64,000 bases of DNA. It comes from Dyadobacter sp. CECT 9275. Lineage in GTDB: Bacteria; Bacteroidota; Bacteroidia; Cytophagales; Spirosomataceae. The translations under genes and the position numbers were made by a program. Positions 36,417 to 45,588 of the stretch are shown here, piece after piece. Each line of letters begins with the position of its first letter. Position 1 is the first letter of the stretch. The notes under the pieces are model-generated. The model made no database searches, was not told where the DNA came from, and saw nothing but the letters and a program-made list of their open reading frames with translations. Location: NCBI RefSeq assembly GCF_907164905.1, contig NZ_CAJRAF010000002.1, forward strand, positions 3,682,001-3,746,000, in the 5' to 3' direction.

Positions 36417-37757
36417 ATGGCAACAGTAAAACTAGTGCTCTGGAAACACAACGAGCGGAAGGATGGTAAATTTCCGATTGCTGTAAGAATTACCAAGGAC
36501 CGGAAAAGCCGCTATGTCTTTACCGGCAAATATGTTTTCGAAAAAGAATGGGATGCCCAATCTGACAAGGTGAAAAAATCGCACGAAAATTCAGTGCGCT
36601 TAAACGCATTCCTGCGAAAGAAGCTTTCGGAAATCGAAACGATCAGTGATAAATCTGAGATCATCGAAGAAAATCTCTCATCGGACCAAATCAAAAGAAA
36701 GTTTAAGCGTCAAAACACTAAGGTTTCGTTCTTTCAGTTGGCCTGCGAGAGAATTCGTAACAAGAATTTGGAAGGGATCTACTCCGTAGGGCAGCCGGAG
36801 CTCTCCATCTTATATAACATCCATGAGTTCCTGAACTTTAACGCTACTCTTTCGAAAGAAAAAGTGATTGAAGGAATTGATGCCAGGCGTAAAGCAAGAA
36901 TATCCAAAGCGAGATCAGGCCCACAGAATCTACACGATGACCTGACGACGTTAGCGAACAAAAGCAGCCTTAACTTTGAAGATATTGATACGGCGTTTAT
37001 AAACCGATTCAAAAGCTTTTGCTCAGCTTTCCTGGGGCACAAAACACGTACGATCACCAATCAGTTAATGTTCATCCGCACGATATACAATCTCGCGATT
37101 AAAGAGGGGATCACCGACGCAAAAAAATATCCCTTTGGAGGAGAAAAGGAAATCATAAGAATTCCTTCGGGAAACAAAATAGGTTTGACAACAGAGGAGA
37201 TCAAACGAATTGAAACCCTGAAACTGGAAGAGAACACTTCAATTTGGCATACGCGTAACATCTGGCTTTTTGCCTATTACTTTGCCGGTGTACGGGTCTC
37301 CGACGTAGTATCCTTAAAATGGGCTGACTTCTTAGACGGCCGGTTGTACTACCAGATGAATAAAAATGAAAAACCCGTCAGTTTAAAAATTCCGGAACAG
37401 GCTCATAAGATACTGGCCCTTTATATGCCAGAGAAAAGCTCAACGGATGACTACATCTTTCCCTTCATGAAAAAAGCCAATCCTCAAGACAAAAAGGATG
37501 TCTTCACAAAAATCCGGAATGCAACAAAGCTTCTCAACAAACATCTGAAAAAAATCGCCGACAAGTGTAAAATTGAAAAGAACTTGTCCAATCATATCGC
37601 CAGGCATTCCTTCGGCAATATCGCAGGCGACAGAATTCACCCGCTTATGCTCCAAAAGCTGTATAGACACTCAGACTTGAAGACCACCCTTAACTATCAA
37701 GCGAACTTTATTCACAAGGAAGCGGATGAGGCTCTGGAAAAGGTTCTTGGAGAGTAG
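36417..37757 (+). CDS. Tyrosine recombinase/integrase of the island
   Basis: 446 residues from ATG 36417 (an ATG 9 bp upstream is equally possible). The N-terminal arm-binding domain (VKLVLWKHNERKDGKFPIAVRITKDRKSRYVFTGKYV) is followed by a SAM-like core-binding domain and a catalytic domain with YFAGVRVSDVVSLKW (first Arg, about residue 290), NHIARHSFGNIAG (His-x-x-Arg) and LYRHSDLKTTLNYQ (His and the tyrosine nucleophile). This is the Bacteroidetes ICE/genomic-island integrase type. Placed next to the tRNA-Met fragment and pointing into the island, it is the likely integration enzyme. Confidence 0.93.
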   Translation: MATVKLVLWKHNERKDGKFPIAVRITKDRKSRYVFTGKYVFEKEWDAQSDKVKKSHENSVRLNAFLRKKLSEIETISDKSEIIEENLSSDQIKRKFKRQNTKVSFFQLACERIRNKNLEGIYSVGQPELSILYNIHEFLNFNATLSKEKVIEGIDARRKARISKARSGPQNLHDDLTTLANKSSLNFEDIDTAFINRFKSFCSAFLGHKTRTITNQLMFIRTIYNLAIKEGITDAKKYPFGGEKEIIRIPSGNKIGLTTEEIKRIETLKLEENTSIWHTRNIWLFAYYFAGVRVSDVVSLKWADFLDGRLYYQMNKNEKPVSLKIPEQAHKILALYMPEKSSTDDYIFPFMKKANPQDKKDVFTKIRNATKLLNKHLKKIADKCKIEKNLSNHIARHSFGNIAGDRIHPLMLQKLYRHSDLKTTLNYQANFIHKEADEALEKVLGE

Positions 37758-37978
37758 CCGAGGCTGATAGTCAAGGTTCTGCGCCAAATAAACATTCGTA
37801 ATAAGGTGTTAGATGTTTCGCCGACATATGACTTTTGTTAGGCTAGACAGACTTGTGGATACTATCATAGCTTCTATCGAACATATTCGAAAGTAACAAC
37901 ACCTTTAAATAACAAATCAACGGTCTGCAGGCTTTAAAACCGACTTATCTAATCCCCTTTCTTATGATCGTGTGGTTT

Positions 37979-39424
37979 GAGACTGTAAAATGAACTCTGT
38001 CTAAAAGTTTTAACTTTATGACAGATCATGGAAAAGACAGAATTTGAACAGATGCGCGACAGAGCGCTCGAACAGTTAATGAAGGGACAGTCATTAACTG
38101 GAAAAGAGGGAGTTTTTGCTCCTTTGCTTCAGCAATTTTTAGAAAGTGCTCTCGAGTCTGAAATGAACACCCACCTCAGTGATCAAGAGCGGGAATCGGG
38201 CAATAAGCGTAATGGCAAAGGAAGCAAACGTTTAAAAACAACGTCTGGTGAGATACTCCTGACTACGCCCGAGGATCGTAAAAGCACATTTTCTCCACAA
38301 ATTGTCAAGAAACGTGAAACTGTTCTGGCCGACAACCTTGCACCGCAAATAATCGGGCTCTACAGTAAGGGTATGAGTTTTAGGGATATTTCCGATCATA
38401 TCCAGCAAATGTATGACGTTGAAATATCTCATGCGACATTGTCAGAAATCACTGAACGGGTCATTCCACTAGTTAAGGAATGGCAGAGCAGGCCGTTAGA
38501 AAGCCTTTACACCATTGTTTGGTTGGATGCCATGCATTACAAGGTGAGAGACGGTGGCCGAGTTGTATCAAGAGCCGTTTACAATGTGCTTGGAGTAAAT
38601 CGAGATGGCTATAAGGACTTAATCGGCATGTATGTATCAGAAAGTGAGGGAGCTAACTTTTGGCTTTCAGTGCTTACTGATCTTAAATCCAGGGGAGTTA
38701 AAGACATTTTGATAGCCTGTACCGACAATCTTACCGGCTTTTCCGAGGCAATATTGGCATCTTTTCCTCAGTCTGAAATTCAGACCTGCATTATTCACCA
38801 GATCCGAAATTCGCTTAAATATGTTGCTTCCAAGGATCAAAAAACTTTCATGCAAGACCTGAAAACGGTCTATCGGGCAGCTACCAAAGATAAAGCGGAA
38901 ATGGAGCTGGATAAGCTCAACGTCAAATGGGGAGTCAAGTATCCAGTCGTGATCAAATCCTGGCAGAATAATTGGCACAAATTATCGACCTATTTTGCTT
39001 ATGATGAGCAAATTAGAAGGCTTATTTATACCACTAACGCGGTTGAAGGCTTTCATCGGCAAGTTCGCAAAATCACTAAAACAAAAGGCGCTTTTCCCAA
39101 TGACATGGCATTGCTCAAATTGATATATTTAGCAGTAGAAAACATCAGCAGGAAGTGGACGTCCCCTTTGCAAAATTGGGCACTTACAGTTCAACAATTG
39201 CATATCAAATTTGGCGACAGAATGCAAATGGATCTTTAATTTTACCTTCCAATATAAAAAGCAAAAATAGCACGTTATCGAATTTATCAAGGGTAAATGA
39301 ACGGCCTCGTGCCTCAGCCGCCCTTGACAAATCCAATAACAAGCAAAAAAAGCATTTGAAATCGAAAAGAAAAATTAAATTTGAATCAACTTAAATAGCC
39401 AGACAGAGTTCAGATTACACTCCC
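37979..39424 (+). mobile_element. Complete IS256-family insertion sequence with 8-bp target duplication
   Basis: The 1446-bp element has terminal inverted repeats of 24 nt matching at 20 positions (left end GAGACTGTAAAATGAAC..., right end reverse complement GGGAGTGTAATCTGAAC..., both continuing TCTGTCT). It is flanked by identical TGTGGTTT octamers at 37971-37978 and 39425-39432. The single transposase ORF is intact. Intact ends, gene and target duplication suggest a recent insertion. It does not interrupt a recognisable gene. Confidence 0.95.
38028..39239 (+). CDS. IS256-family transposase
   Basis: 403 residues, full length for the family (MULE-type DDE transposase, PF00872). Visible motifs: LLQQFLESALESEMNTHL, YTIVWLDAMHYKVRDGG (first Asp), ILIACTDNLTGFSEAILASFPQSEIQTCIIHQIRNSLKYV (second Asp and helix), and IRRLIYTTNAVEGFHRQVRKITKTKGAFP (Glu). 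It starts 49 bp inside the left end of the element. Confidence 0.96.
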   Translation: MEKTEFEQMRDRALEQLMKGQSLTGKEGVFAPLLQQFLESALESEMNTHLSDQERESGNKRNGKGSKRLKTTSGEILLTTPEDRKSTFSPQIVKKRETVLADNLAPQIIGLYSKGMSFRDISDHIQQMYDVEISHATLSEITERVIPLVKEWQSRPLESLYTIVWLDAMHYKVRDGGRVVSRAVYNVLGVNRDGYKDLIGMYVSESEGANFWLSVLTDLKSRGVKDILIACTDNLTGFSEAILASFPQSEIQTCIIHQIRNSLKYVASKDQKTFMQDLKTVYRAATKDKAEMELDKLNVKWGVKYPVVIKSWQNNWHKLSTYFAYDEQIRRLIYTTNAVEGFHRQVRKITKTKGAFPNDMALLKLIYLAVENISRKWTSPLQNWALTVQQLHIKFGDRMQMDL

Positions 39425-39432
39425 TGTGGTTT

Positions 39433-40202
39433 CAGCGAAGGCGTGTTACCTGGACCTTTTTATTATCCCGTTGACGCTTATCTGGCTTTCCTGTTGACTC
39501 GGCAATTCTCTTTGGCCCTGGTTTGATTCCCATAATTCTAAGTTTTAGTTGTAAAACACTAACCCAAGTTACGATTTTTCAAACATAAACTATAATAAAA
39601 GGAAGCAAAAAGCAGTAATAAAAGGAAGCAAAAAGCAGTAGCTAGGTAATTTACATCATTCTGTCGTCAGATTTAAAAACAAGGCATACTAGTTTAAATA
39701 TCAACCAATTAGAATTTGAAATCGGCCTGAGATCAGCTAGAGCATAAACAAACTAAACCTAATAAATTCGAATTTTAACCATTCGCATACAAGGTATTTG
39801 TCAATTCTCCCTTTGAGCCGTCAAAAAGGTTACGTATATTTTGGGTCTCAAAATTTTTTAAAAACCCTTTCAATCAGAAATGTTTGTCTCTCAATACGGA
39901 AATTTTAACGGCAACACCTTGGAATCTATGTTCAATGTAATTTTCAAAAGAAAATATATGCCCTAGGGATGTCAGACAATCAAAGCATCATCCGGATACT
40001 TCGGACTAGAAGGATTTACGAGACACGGGCATGCATTCCAATGCTATTGCCCTGAAGTGAATACAGAAAATAAGAAACTGTACGAACAACAACGGGACAA
40101 AATAACAACCGATGTAGGTAAGCTAAAGACCTACACGGGAAACTGTATTAAGAAAATATTGCAACAAAGCCCTCACGTAATAAACAAAAGCCCTCTAATT
40201 AA
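39433..40202. other. AT-rich intergenic region before the defence operon
   Basis: About 770 bp between the IS256 target duplication and the SIR2 gene. It contains one perfect tandem repeat (39593-39638) and short open frames without family features, including a GTG-started frame at 40057 that runs into the SIR2 gene. The operon promoter should be here; TAGAATTTG at about 39709 is one base too long for the TAnnTTTG consensus and is not called. Confidence 0.5.
39593..39638. repeat. Perfect tandem duplication of a 23-nt unit
   Basis: Two adjacent identical copies (39593-39615 and 39616-39638) of a unit that begins TAATAAAAGGAAGC and ends AAAAAGCAG. Located in the AT-rich region before the SIR2/reverse-transcriptase operon; function unknown, and it may be a binding site or replication slippage. 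Confidence 0.85.
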
Positions 40203-41807
40203 ATGGATCAGACTAGTGACCCAAAAAAAGCCTTCAAGACTCGCCTCAAAAATATGCTGTCAAGCTCGGAATGCCCGCCATTTCTCTTTGTCGGCTCTGG
40301 AGTTTCAATTCGCTACTGCTCAATTCCAACTTGGATCGGTCTACTGAAAGGATTTGTTGAGAATAATAAAGAGTGCTTTAAGCACAAATTTGGATACTAC
40401 TCTTCAAAATGCTCAAATGATCCGCTAAAAATCGCATCAAGTTTAGCGGAAGAGTTTCACGCACATTGGTGGCAATCAGACGAATACGAGGATAGCCGGA
40501 ATGATTACAGCGAAATTGCTAGCAAAGATATCGAAACAGCATTCAAGATCGAGCTCGCAAAGTATGTAGAAACGCGGAAGCAACTCAACGAAGGCCTTGA
40601 AGAAGAAATTTCACTGATTTCTCAGGCAGTGATAAGCGGAATCTTAACCACCAATTGGGACGATTTTCTCCAAGAAATTTTCCCCGAATTTCAAACTCAA
40701 ATAGGACAAAAAGAGGCCATTTTTGCCGATCATAAGTCAATCGGTGAGCTATACAAGATACATGGATGCACCTCAAAACCTGAATCATTGGTAGTCACAT
40801 CTAGCGATTACAATAAATTCATGGAAAACAATCACTACCTAAATGCAAAGCTTCTCACCCTCTTTGCTGAGTATCCAATTCTTTTTCTAGGATATTCCTT
40901 GTCCGATCCAAATATCGAGCTCATCCTCAAAAATTTAATTTCCTGTCTGGATAAGGATCTGTTTCACATCGAAAAACTCCAAAACAGACTATTCTTCGTA
41001 GAGTGGCAAAGCTCACCCTGCAATCCTTCGATAGAAACTTCCAGTTACACTTCGAATTCCATCATAATTCCATTAGTAAAGATTAAGGCTCACGATTACA
41101 AAGAAATTTGGGAGGTCCTGGCCGACCTACCAAGAACACTGTCGGTCAAAACGTTACGCCAGCTCCAAAAAATGGTCTTTGAATTTGTCACGACCTCAAA
41201 ACCGACGGGAAAAATTCTTGTGCAGGGCATTGAAGAGCTTGAGAAAATTGACGAGCTAGAAGTTGTCGTCGGATTTGGGAACATATCAAAACTACAAGAG
41301 AGAGGAATTGTAGGCTTAAAGGCTCGTGATCTACTAGAAGACATATTGTTTGGGCAACTTCAGGAACAAAATTATCCTGAAATCGTCAAAAAGGTACTCC
41401 CTTCAGTCATTCGGCAAAATGTATTTATACCCTTCTTTAAGTACCAAAGAGCGACATCAAACCTCAACGCAGACAATTCCTTGAAGGCTCACACCTTTAA
41501 CAATTATACACTTACCAGGGCTAATACGATCACAATCGAGGATTACCGAGTGGATACCGGTAGAACTCGCATGACCAACTTGGGGCAAACTCATGCCACG
41601 TTGGAGTCAATGTTGAAAGCATTGACTCCCATTCACGCAGTCCAGGCAATTCCCTATCTACCAAAAGAGAAAATTGATCTAACCGCCCTTCGAAGCTTTT
41701 TAAAAGATAACTGGAGTGAATTCGGCGCAAAAGAGAATAGCTACTCCTCTCCATATCGAAAGTGTATCTGTCTGCTAGACTTCCTAGAATACGCCAACCA
41801 TAACTAA
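40203..41807 (+). CDS. SIR2-domain protein, predicted NADase effector linked to DRT3-type reverse transcriptases
   Basis: 534 residues. The N-terminal half is a SIR2-like Rossmann domain with the NAD-site motifs FLFVGSGVSIRY (31-35 GSGVS), GILTTNWDDF (Asn151, Asp153), LYKIHGCTSKPE (catalytic His187) and LFLGYSLSDPNIELIL (about 229-243). All expected residues are present, so the domain should be active. The C-terminal half (ELEKIDELEVVVGFGNIS..., about 330-534) matches nothing I can name and may be a sensor or partner-binding domain. SIR2 domains of this class in phage defence deplete NAD+. The gene is AT-rich like the two reverse transcriptases, lies 54 bp upstream of drt3a on the same strand and probably shares their transcript; functional linkage is inference. 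Confidence 0.85.
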   Translation: MDQTSDPKKAFKTRLKNMLSSSECPPFLFVGSGVSIRYCSIPTWIGLLKGFVENNKECFKHKFGYYSSKCSNDPLKIASSLAEEFHAHWWQSDEYEDSRNDYSEIASKDIETAFKIELAKYVETRKQLNEGLEEEISLISQAVISGILTTNWDDFLQEIFPEFQTQIGQKEAIFADHKSIGELYKIHGCTSKPESLVVTSSDYNKFMENNHYLNAKLLTLFAEYPILFLGYSLSDPNIELILKNLISCLDKDLFHIEKLQNRLFFVEWQSSPCNPSIETSSYTSNSIIIPLVKIKAHDYKEIWEVLADLPRTLSVKTLRQLQKMVFEFVTTSKPTGKILVQGIEELEKIDELEVVVGFGNISKLQERGIVGLKARDLLEDILFGQLQEQNYPEIVKKVLPSVIRQNVFIPFFKYQRATSNLNADNSLKAHTFNNYTLTRANTITIEDYRVDTGRTRMTNLGQTHATLESMLKALTPIHAVQAIPYLPKEKIDLTALRSFLKDNWSEFGAKENSYSSPYRKCICLLDFLEYANHN

Positions 41808-42751
41808 AAAGCTAAGATAGATTCAAGTCCACTTCACCTGTATCACCACAGCTAATACGATATGCTTGACCAATCATTCTCTCCCGAAAACTTTCAGAAA
41901 ATAATTGATTTAGAAAACCGCAAAGGGAATTATCTCGTTGGTAAATTTTTTCCGAACATAGTAGAAATAGACAACGCAATCAAGGAAGAAAAGCAGCGAA
42001 CAATAATCAGGACAAAGAGGCTAACTGAGAAAGATTTTACTGCAGATTTGGATGTTGACATTCCTAAAACGTTTGATCTTGAACGACTAAGAGAAAATCG
42101 CGATCAAATTCTCCACCTTGAATTGCAAAAAATTAGCGCCGAAATTGACCAACCGGATTACAAAATCGGCATTGAATGTGATATCACAATCTCCGATAAG
42201 CCTGTATATAAAACAACAAAGAGCATCGAGAGTATACTCATTCTTAAACAACTACAATACAATCTCCGAAAAATATACAAGGTTAAACAATCAAATCGGT
42301 TTTCGATTGTCAATAACGTAAAAATTCTTCTCTCTGATGGATTTCCAAAAATAATTCTCAAAACTGATATCAAAGGATTTTATGAAAACATTCCTCAAAA
42401 AGAACTGTTGAGAAAGATTAATAATGAAAACCTTCTCACTCTTTCATCTAGACGTATAATCTCTCAGGTTCTTAGAGAGTACAATGATTTAACTAAGAAT
42501 ACAACTGGTGTTCCTCGTGGTATTGGAATTAGTCCCTACCTAGTCGAACTATATATGCGCGACATAGACTCAAGAATTAAGAACCTTGCTGGCGTGATGT
42601 ACTACGCGCGATACGTCGATGACATAATTGTAATTTATACACCATCCGACTCTATCAGCCCGCAAGCTCAAAAAGAAAAGATAAAGGTGATACGTATCCA
42701 TCCGACGAACTCCATCTTCTTCGGCTTTCGGTAATTTTCTAACCTTGTGTC

Positions 42752-43057
42752 ATGAAAACGGATACAGAACAAATGCGCCAGCTTTACGAGCAGTGGTGCT
42801 CAGAAGACATTAGCAAGCAGGCTTTTTGCAATCAGAATGGGTTGGGTTACCATAAGTTCAATTATTGGGTTAAGAAATTCCGCAACGACAGCGCAGAGAG
42901 CCCCGTTTCGCAGAAAGGATTTTCCAGGATAGTTACCCATTCGCGATTAGAGCAGCCACAGCGTCAAGTGCTGGCGACGTTTGTATTTGCTTCTGGCGCC
43001 AGACTGGAATTATTTGCAGCGCTGGATGCGGCGTTTATCAGGGAATTGGCGAACTAA
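42752..43057 (+). CDS. tnpA: IS66 accessory protein TnpA
   Basis: 101 residues with an N-terminal HTH-like region (MRQLYEQWCSEDISKQAFCNQNGLGYHKFNYWVKKFR), as in IS66 family TnpA. The next gene starts 1 bp after the stop. Confidence 0.85.
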   Translation: MKTDTEQMRQLYEQWCSEDISKQAFCNQNGLGYHKFNYWVKKFRNDSAESPVSQKGFSRIVTHSRLEQPQRQVLATFVFASGARLELFAALDAAFIRELAN

Positions 43058-43058
43058 A

Positions 43059-43397
43059 ATGCTGGCTCTGTCGCATACCTGCCGCTATTTTCTTTACCGC
43101 AGTCCCACGGATATGCGTTACGGCATTTACAGCCTGGCTGGCCTAGTGCGCAATGAGCTAGGCTTTGATCCATCCTCGGGCGATGTGTTTGTCTTTTTAG
43201 GCAAACGTTTGGATCAGATTCGGTTACTTCAGTGGGATCGGGATGGCTTTGCGATGTATGTCAAGAAGCTTGAAGTTGGCACCTTTGAGTGGCCGAAAGG
43301 CAATCAGATCTTGATCACAAGCCATCAACTGACGCTTCTTTTACAAGGCGTCATGCTAGATTCTGTCCGTCTGCGAAAGCGGTATATCAGGGCCTGA
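43059..43397 (+). CDS. tnpB: IS66 accessory protein TnpB
   Basis: 112 residues from ATG 43059, matching the IS66 Orf2-like family: FLYRSPTDMRYGIYSLAGLVRNELGFDPSSGDVFVFLGKRLDQIRLLQWDRDGFAMYVKKLEVGTFEWP. Appears intact. Required with TnpA for full transposition in the family. Confidence 0.92.
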   Translation: MLALSHTCRYFLYRSPTDMRYGIYSLAGLVRNELGFDPSSGDVFVFLGKRLDQIRLLQWDRDGFAMYVKKLEVGTFEWPKGNQILITSHQLTLLLQGVMLDSVRLRKRYIRA

Positions 43398-43471
43398 AGT
43401 TGAGTGATAAAGTTCGCTAAAATATGCCTTAACGTATTGTTTAGGTCGCTTTTTAGTTGTACTTTCATGTT

Positions 43472-44988
43472 ATGGAAGATACGGCAACGGACTATAAATT
43501 GCTCTATGAACAGGTGCTTCTGGAACATAAAAAAGCCCTCGCCGAGAAGGATGTCGAGATTCAATCCCTGCAGCTGGAGCTCGATAAATATCGCCGCTAT
43601 CTATTCGGTAAAAAGAGCGAAAAACTTCCCAGTCCGTATCCGGACGCAGCCCAAACTAACCTTTTTGAATTAGGTACTACCCAGCAGCAGCAAGAGGAGT
43701 TGTCCCAAACTGTCGAAGTGGTTGAAAAGGCTCCTGTCAAAAAGCGTGAAAAAGGAACTGGCCGCATGCTACTTCCGGAAAACCTGCGTCGGGAGGTAAT
43801 CATCATCGAGCCTGATCAAGACGTTACCGGCTGTACCATTATCGGTGAAGAAGTAACCGAGGTTCTGGACGTGATTCCAGCCGAACTCTTTGTAAAGCGC
43901 TACATCCGTTACAAATATGCCCGTTCCAACGGAGAGGGTGTCGTTACAGGCTCCCTACCTGAGAGAGTCATTGAAAAGGGTATTCCTTCCGACGGCCTGA
44001 TTGCCCAGATCATCATCGATAAATACGTGTTCGGCCTTCCGCTGCACCGACAGATCGAAAAATATAAACGGTTAGGGGTAACTTTCCCAGCTTCCACGGT
44101 CTCAGATTGGCTGATGAAGGGCTGGCAACATCTGGCACCGTTATGGGAGCTCCTTAAGATATTGGTAATCAACCAGAAATACTTACAGGCCGATGAGACC
44201 CCACTGAAAGTGCTGGACAGGGGCCATAAAAACGGGATCCATCAGGGCTATATGTGGATTTACAATGCTCCTTGTGACCAACTGACCCTGTTTGATTACC
44301 GGAAGGGCCGTGATCAAAGCGGCCCCAGGCAAATGCTTGCTGACTACCAGGGTATCCTCCAGGTAGACGGTTATTCGGTATACGAAAAGCTTTTTAGTAA
44401 TCACCCGGACATCCTGCTGGTCTACTGCATGGCGCATGCCCGTAGAAAATTCGTGGATGCGCTGCCGTACGATAAACAAAAGGCCAATCATGTCTTGGAG
44501 CGCATGCAGCGGCTTTACGCCCTGGAGGAAGAGATGCGCCAGCAGCACTGGATTGGGAGTCAAAGACTCGGCTGAGACAAGAAAAGGTGGCACCCCTCCT
44601 GTTTGAGCTGAAGCATTGGATGAGCGAGCAACTACCACTGGTAATGCCTAAAAGCCCACTTGGACAAGCCATTGCTTATTCACTCCAACGTTGGGAAGGC
44701 CTGAGCGCTTACGCACTACATGGGCAAATCGAGATCGATAACAATCTAGCGGAAAACGCAATCAGGCCATTAGCAATCGGCAGAAAAGCGTTTTTGTTCG
44801 CAGGCTCGCATCAAGCCGCAGAAATGACCGCAGCCATGTACTCCTTCATGGCAACGTGCAAGAAAAATGGCGTTAACGAGCAGCAATGGCTCACCGATGT
44901 GCTGGAAAGAATCCAATCCCACAAGCATAAAGACCTCTATCAGTTACTTCCCAATAACTGGAGCAAATATCGGAAACAAGACGTTTAG
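43472..44988 (+). pseudogene. tnpC: IS66 transposase TnpC, frameshifted
   Basis: The frame from ATG 43472 encodes an N-terminal coiled coil (ALAEKDVEIQSLQLELDKYRRYLFGKKSEK), a zinc-finger-like region and the DDE core (YLQADETPLKVLD, ILQVDGYSVYEKL, MAHARRKFVDAL), then ends at TGA 44573-44575 (WIGSQRLG). The rest continues in another frame from about 44570 (RQEKVAPLLFELKHWM...IEIDNNLAENAIRPLAIGRKAFLFAGSHQAAEMTA), which holds the catalytic Glu. The combined length of about 505 residues is normal for TnpC, so a small indel near 44570 broke it, unless this is a sequence error. Confidence 0.88.
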
Positions 44989-45588
44989 GCGACTTGTAAA
45001 CTAAGCTGCGCGTGCAATATGGGTTTGTCGGACGGATACGGTGATACTAACCGAAGCATCCCTTACAATGAATGAGGATGCCGATAAGACACAGCTATTC
45101 GATCTTCGGCGACCTGGCAATCCCTCCACACACAACTTCGACTATCTTGGCTACAAATTTTCATTTGGATTTGACAGCACCAGTAAACCTATGCCTTTGA
45201 AAGTAAAAATGTCAACAAGAAAATTCGCTAGATATAAATCCCGTATTGATCTTGCCTCAGCGCTTTACTTGAAAACCGCTTCTAAGAACAAAAAGACGGC
45301 GAGAAGTCTATTAAGGAAGAGACTAAGGTTTTTGACTTCTAATTTCAGGCTAATAAACAACAAAAAAAATATTCTAGCTGGCATATATTACGGTAACAGT
45401 CTAATCAACAGTCAAGATGACTTGTACGAACTGGATTCACATCTGAAAAATATTCTATCTAACAGCGGCTTACCCCAAAATGTAGTAGAGAAAATATTAA
45501 GTTCATATTCGTTCGTCGCTGGTTTTAGCCCACACTCCGTTGTAAAATTCAAATCATCTGATTACAAAGACATAAAAAAGGGGTGGAT

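Larger units (their letters stand above)
42694..45039 (+). mobile_element. IS66-family insertion sequence in drt3a, with 8-bp target duplication
   Basis: The 2346-bp element begins GTATCCATCCGACGAAC and ends with the inverted match GTTTGTCGGACGGATAC. It is flanked by GGTGATAC at 42686-42693 and 45040-45047. It holds the three-gene IS66 set tnpA, tnpB and tnpC on the plus strand. tnpC is frameshifted, so transposition now may depend on another copy. Its GC content is higher than that of the surrounding AT-rich defence genes. Confidence 0.95.

Noticed and set aside
39432..39533. 33-residue minus-strand ORF (MGIKPGPKRIAESTGKPDKR...) beside the IS256 target duplication
   Set aside because: Its stop lies before the IS junction, so it is not a gene cut by the IS; too short and without family support to call.
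39709..39717. TAGAATTTG as the -7 box for the SIR2/DRT3 operon
   Set aside because: Spacer one base too long for TAnnTTTG, and almost 500 bp from the SIR2 start.
40057..40347. GTG-started 96-residue frame overlapping the SIR2 start
   Set aside because: It overlaps 145 bp of the SIR2 gene in another frame and its second half is a shadow of that gene.
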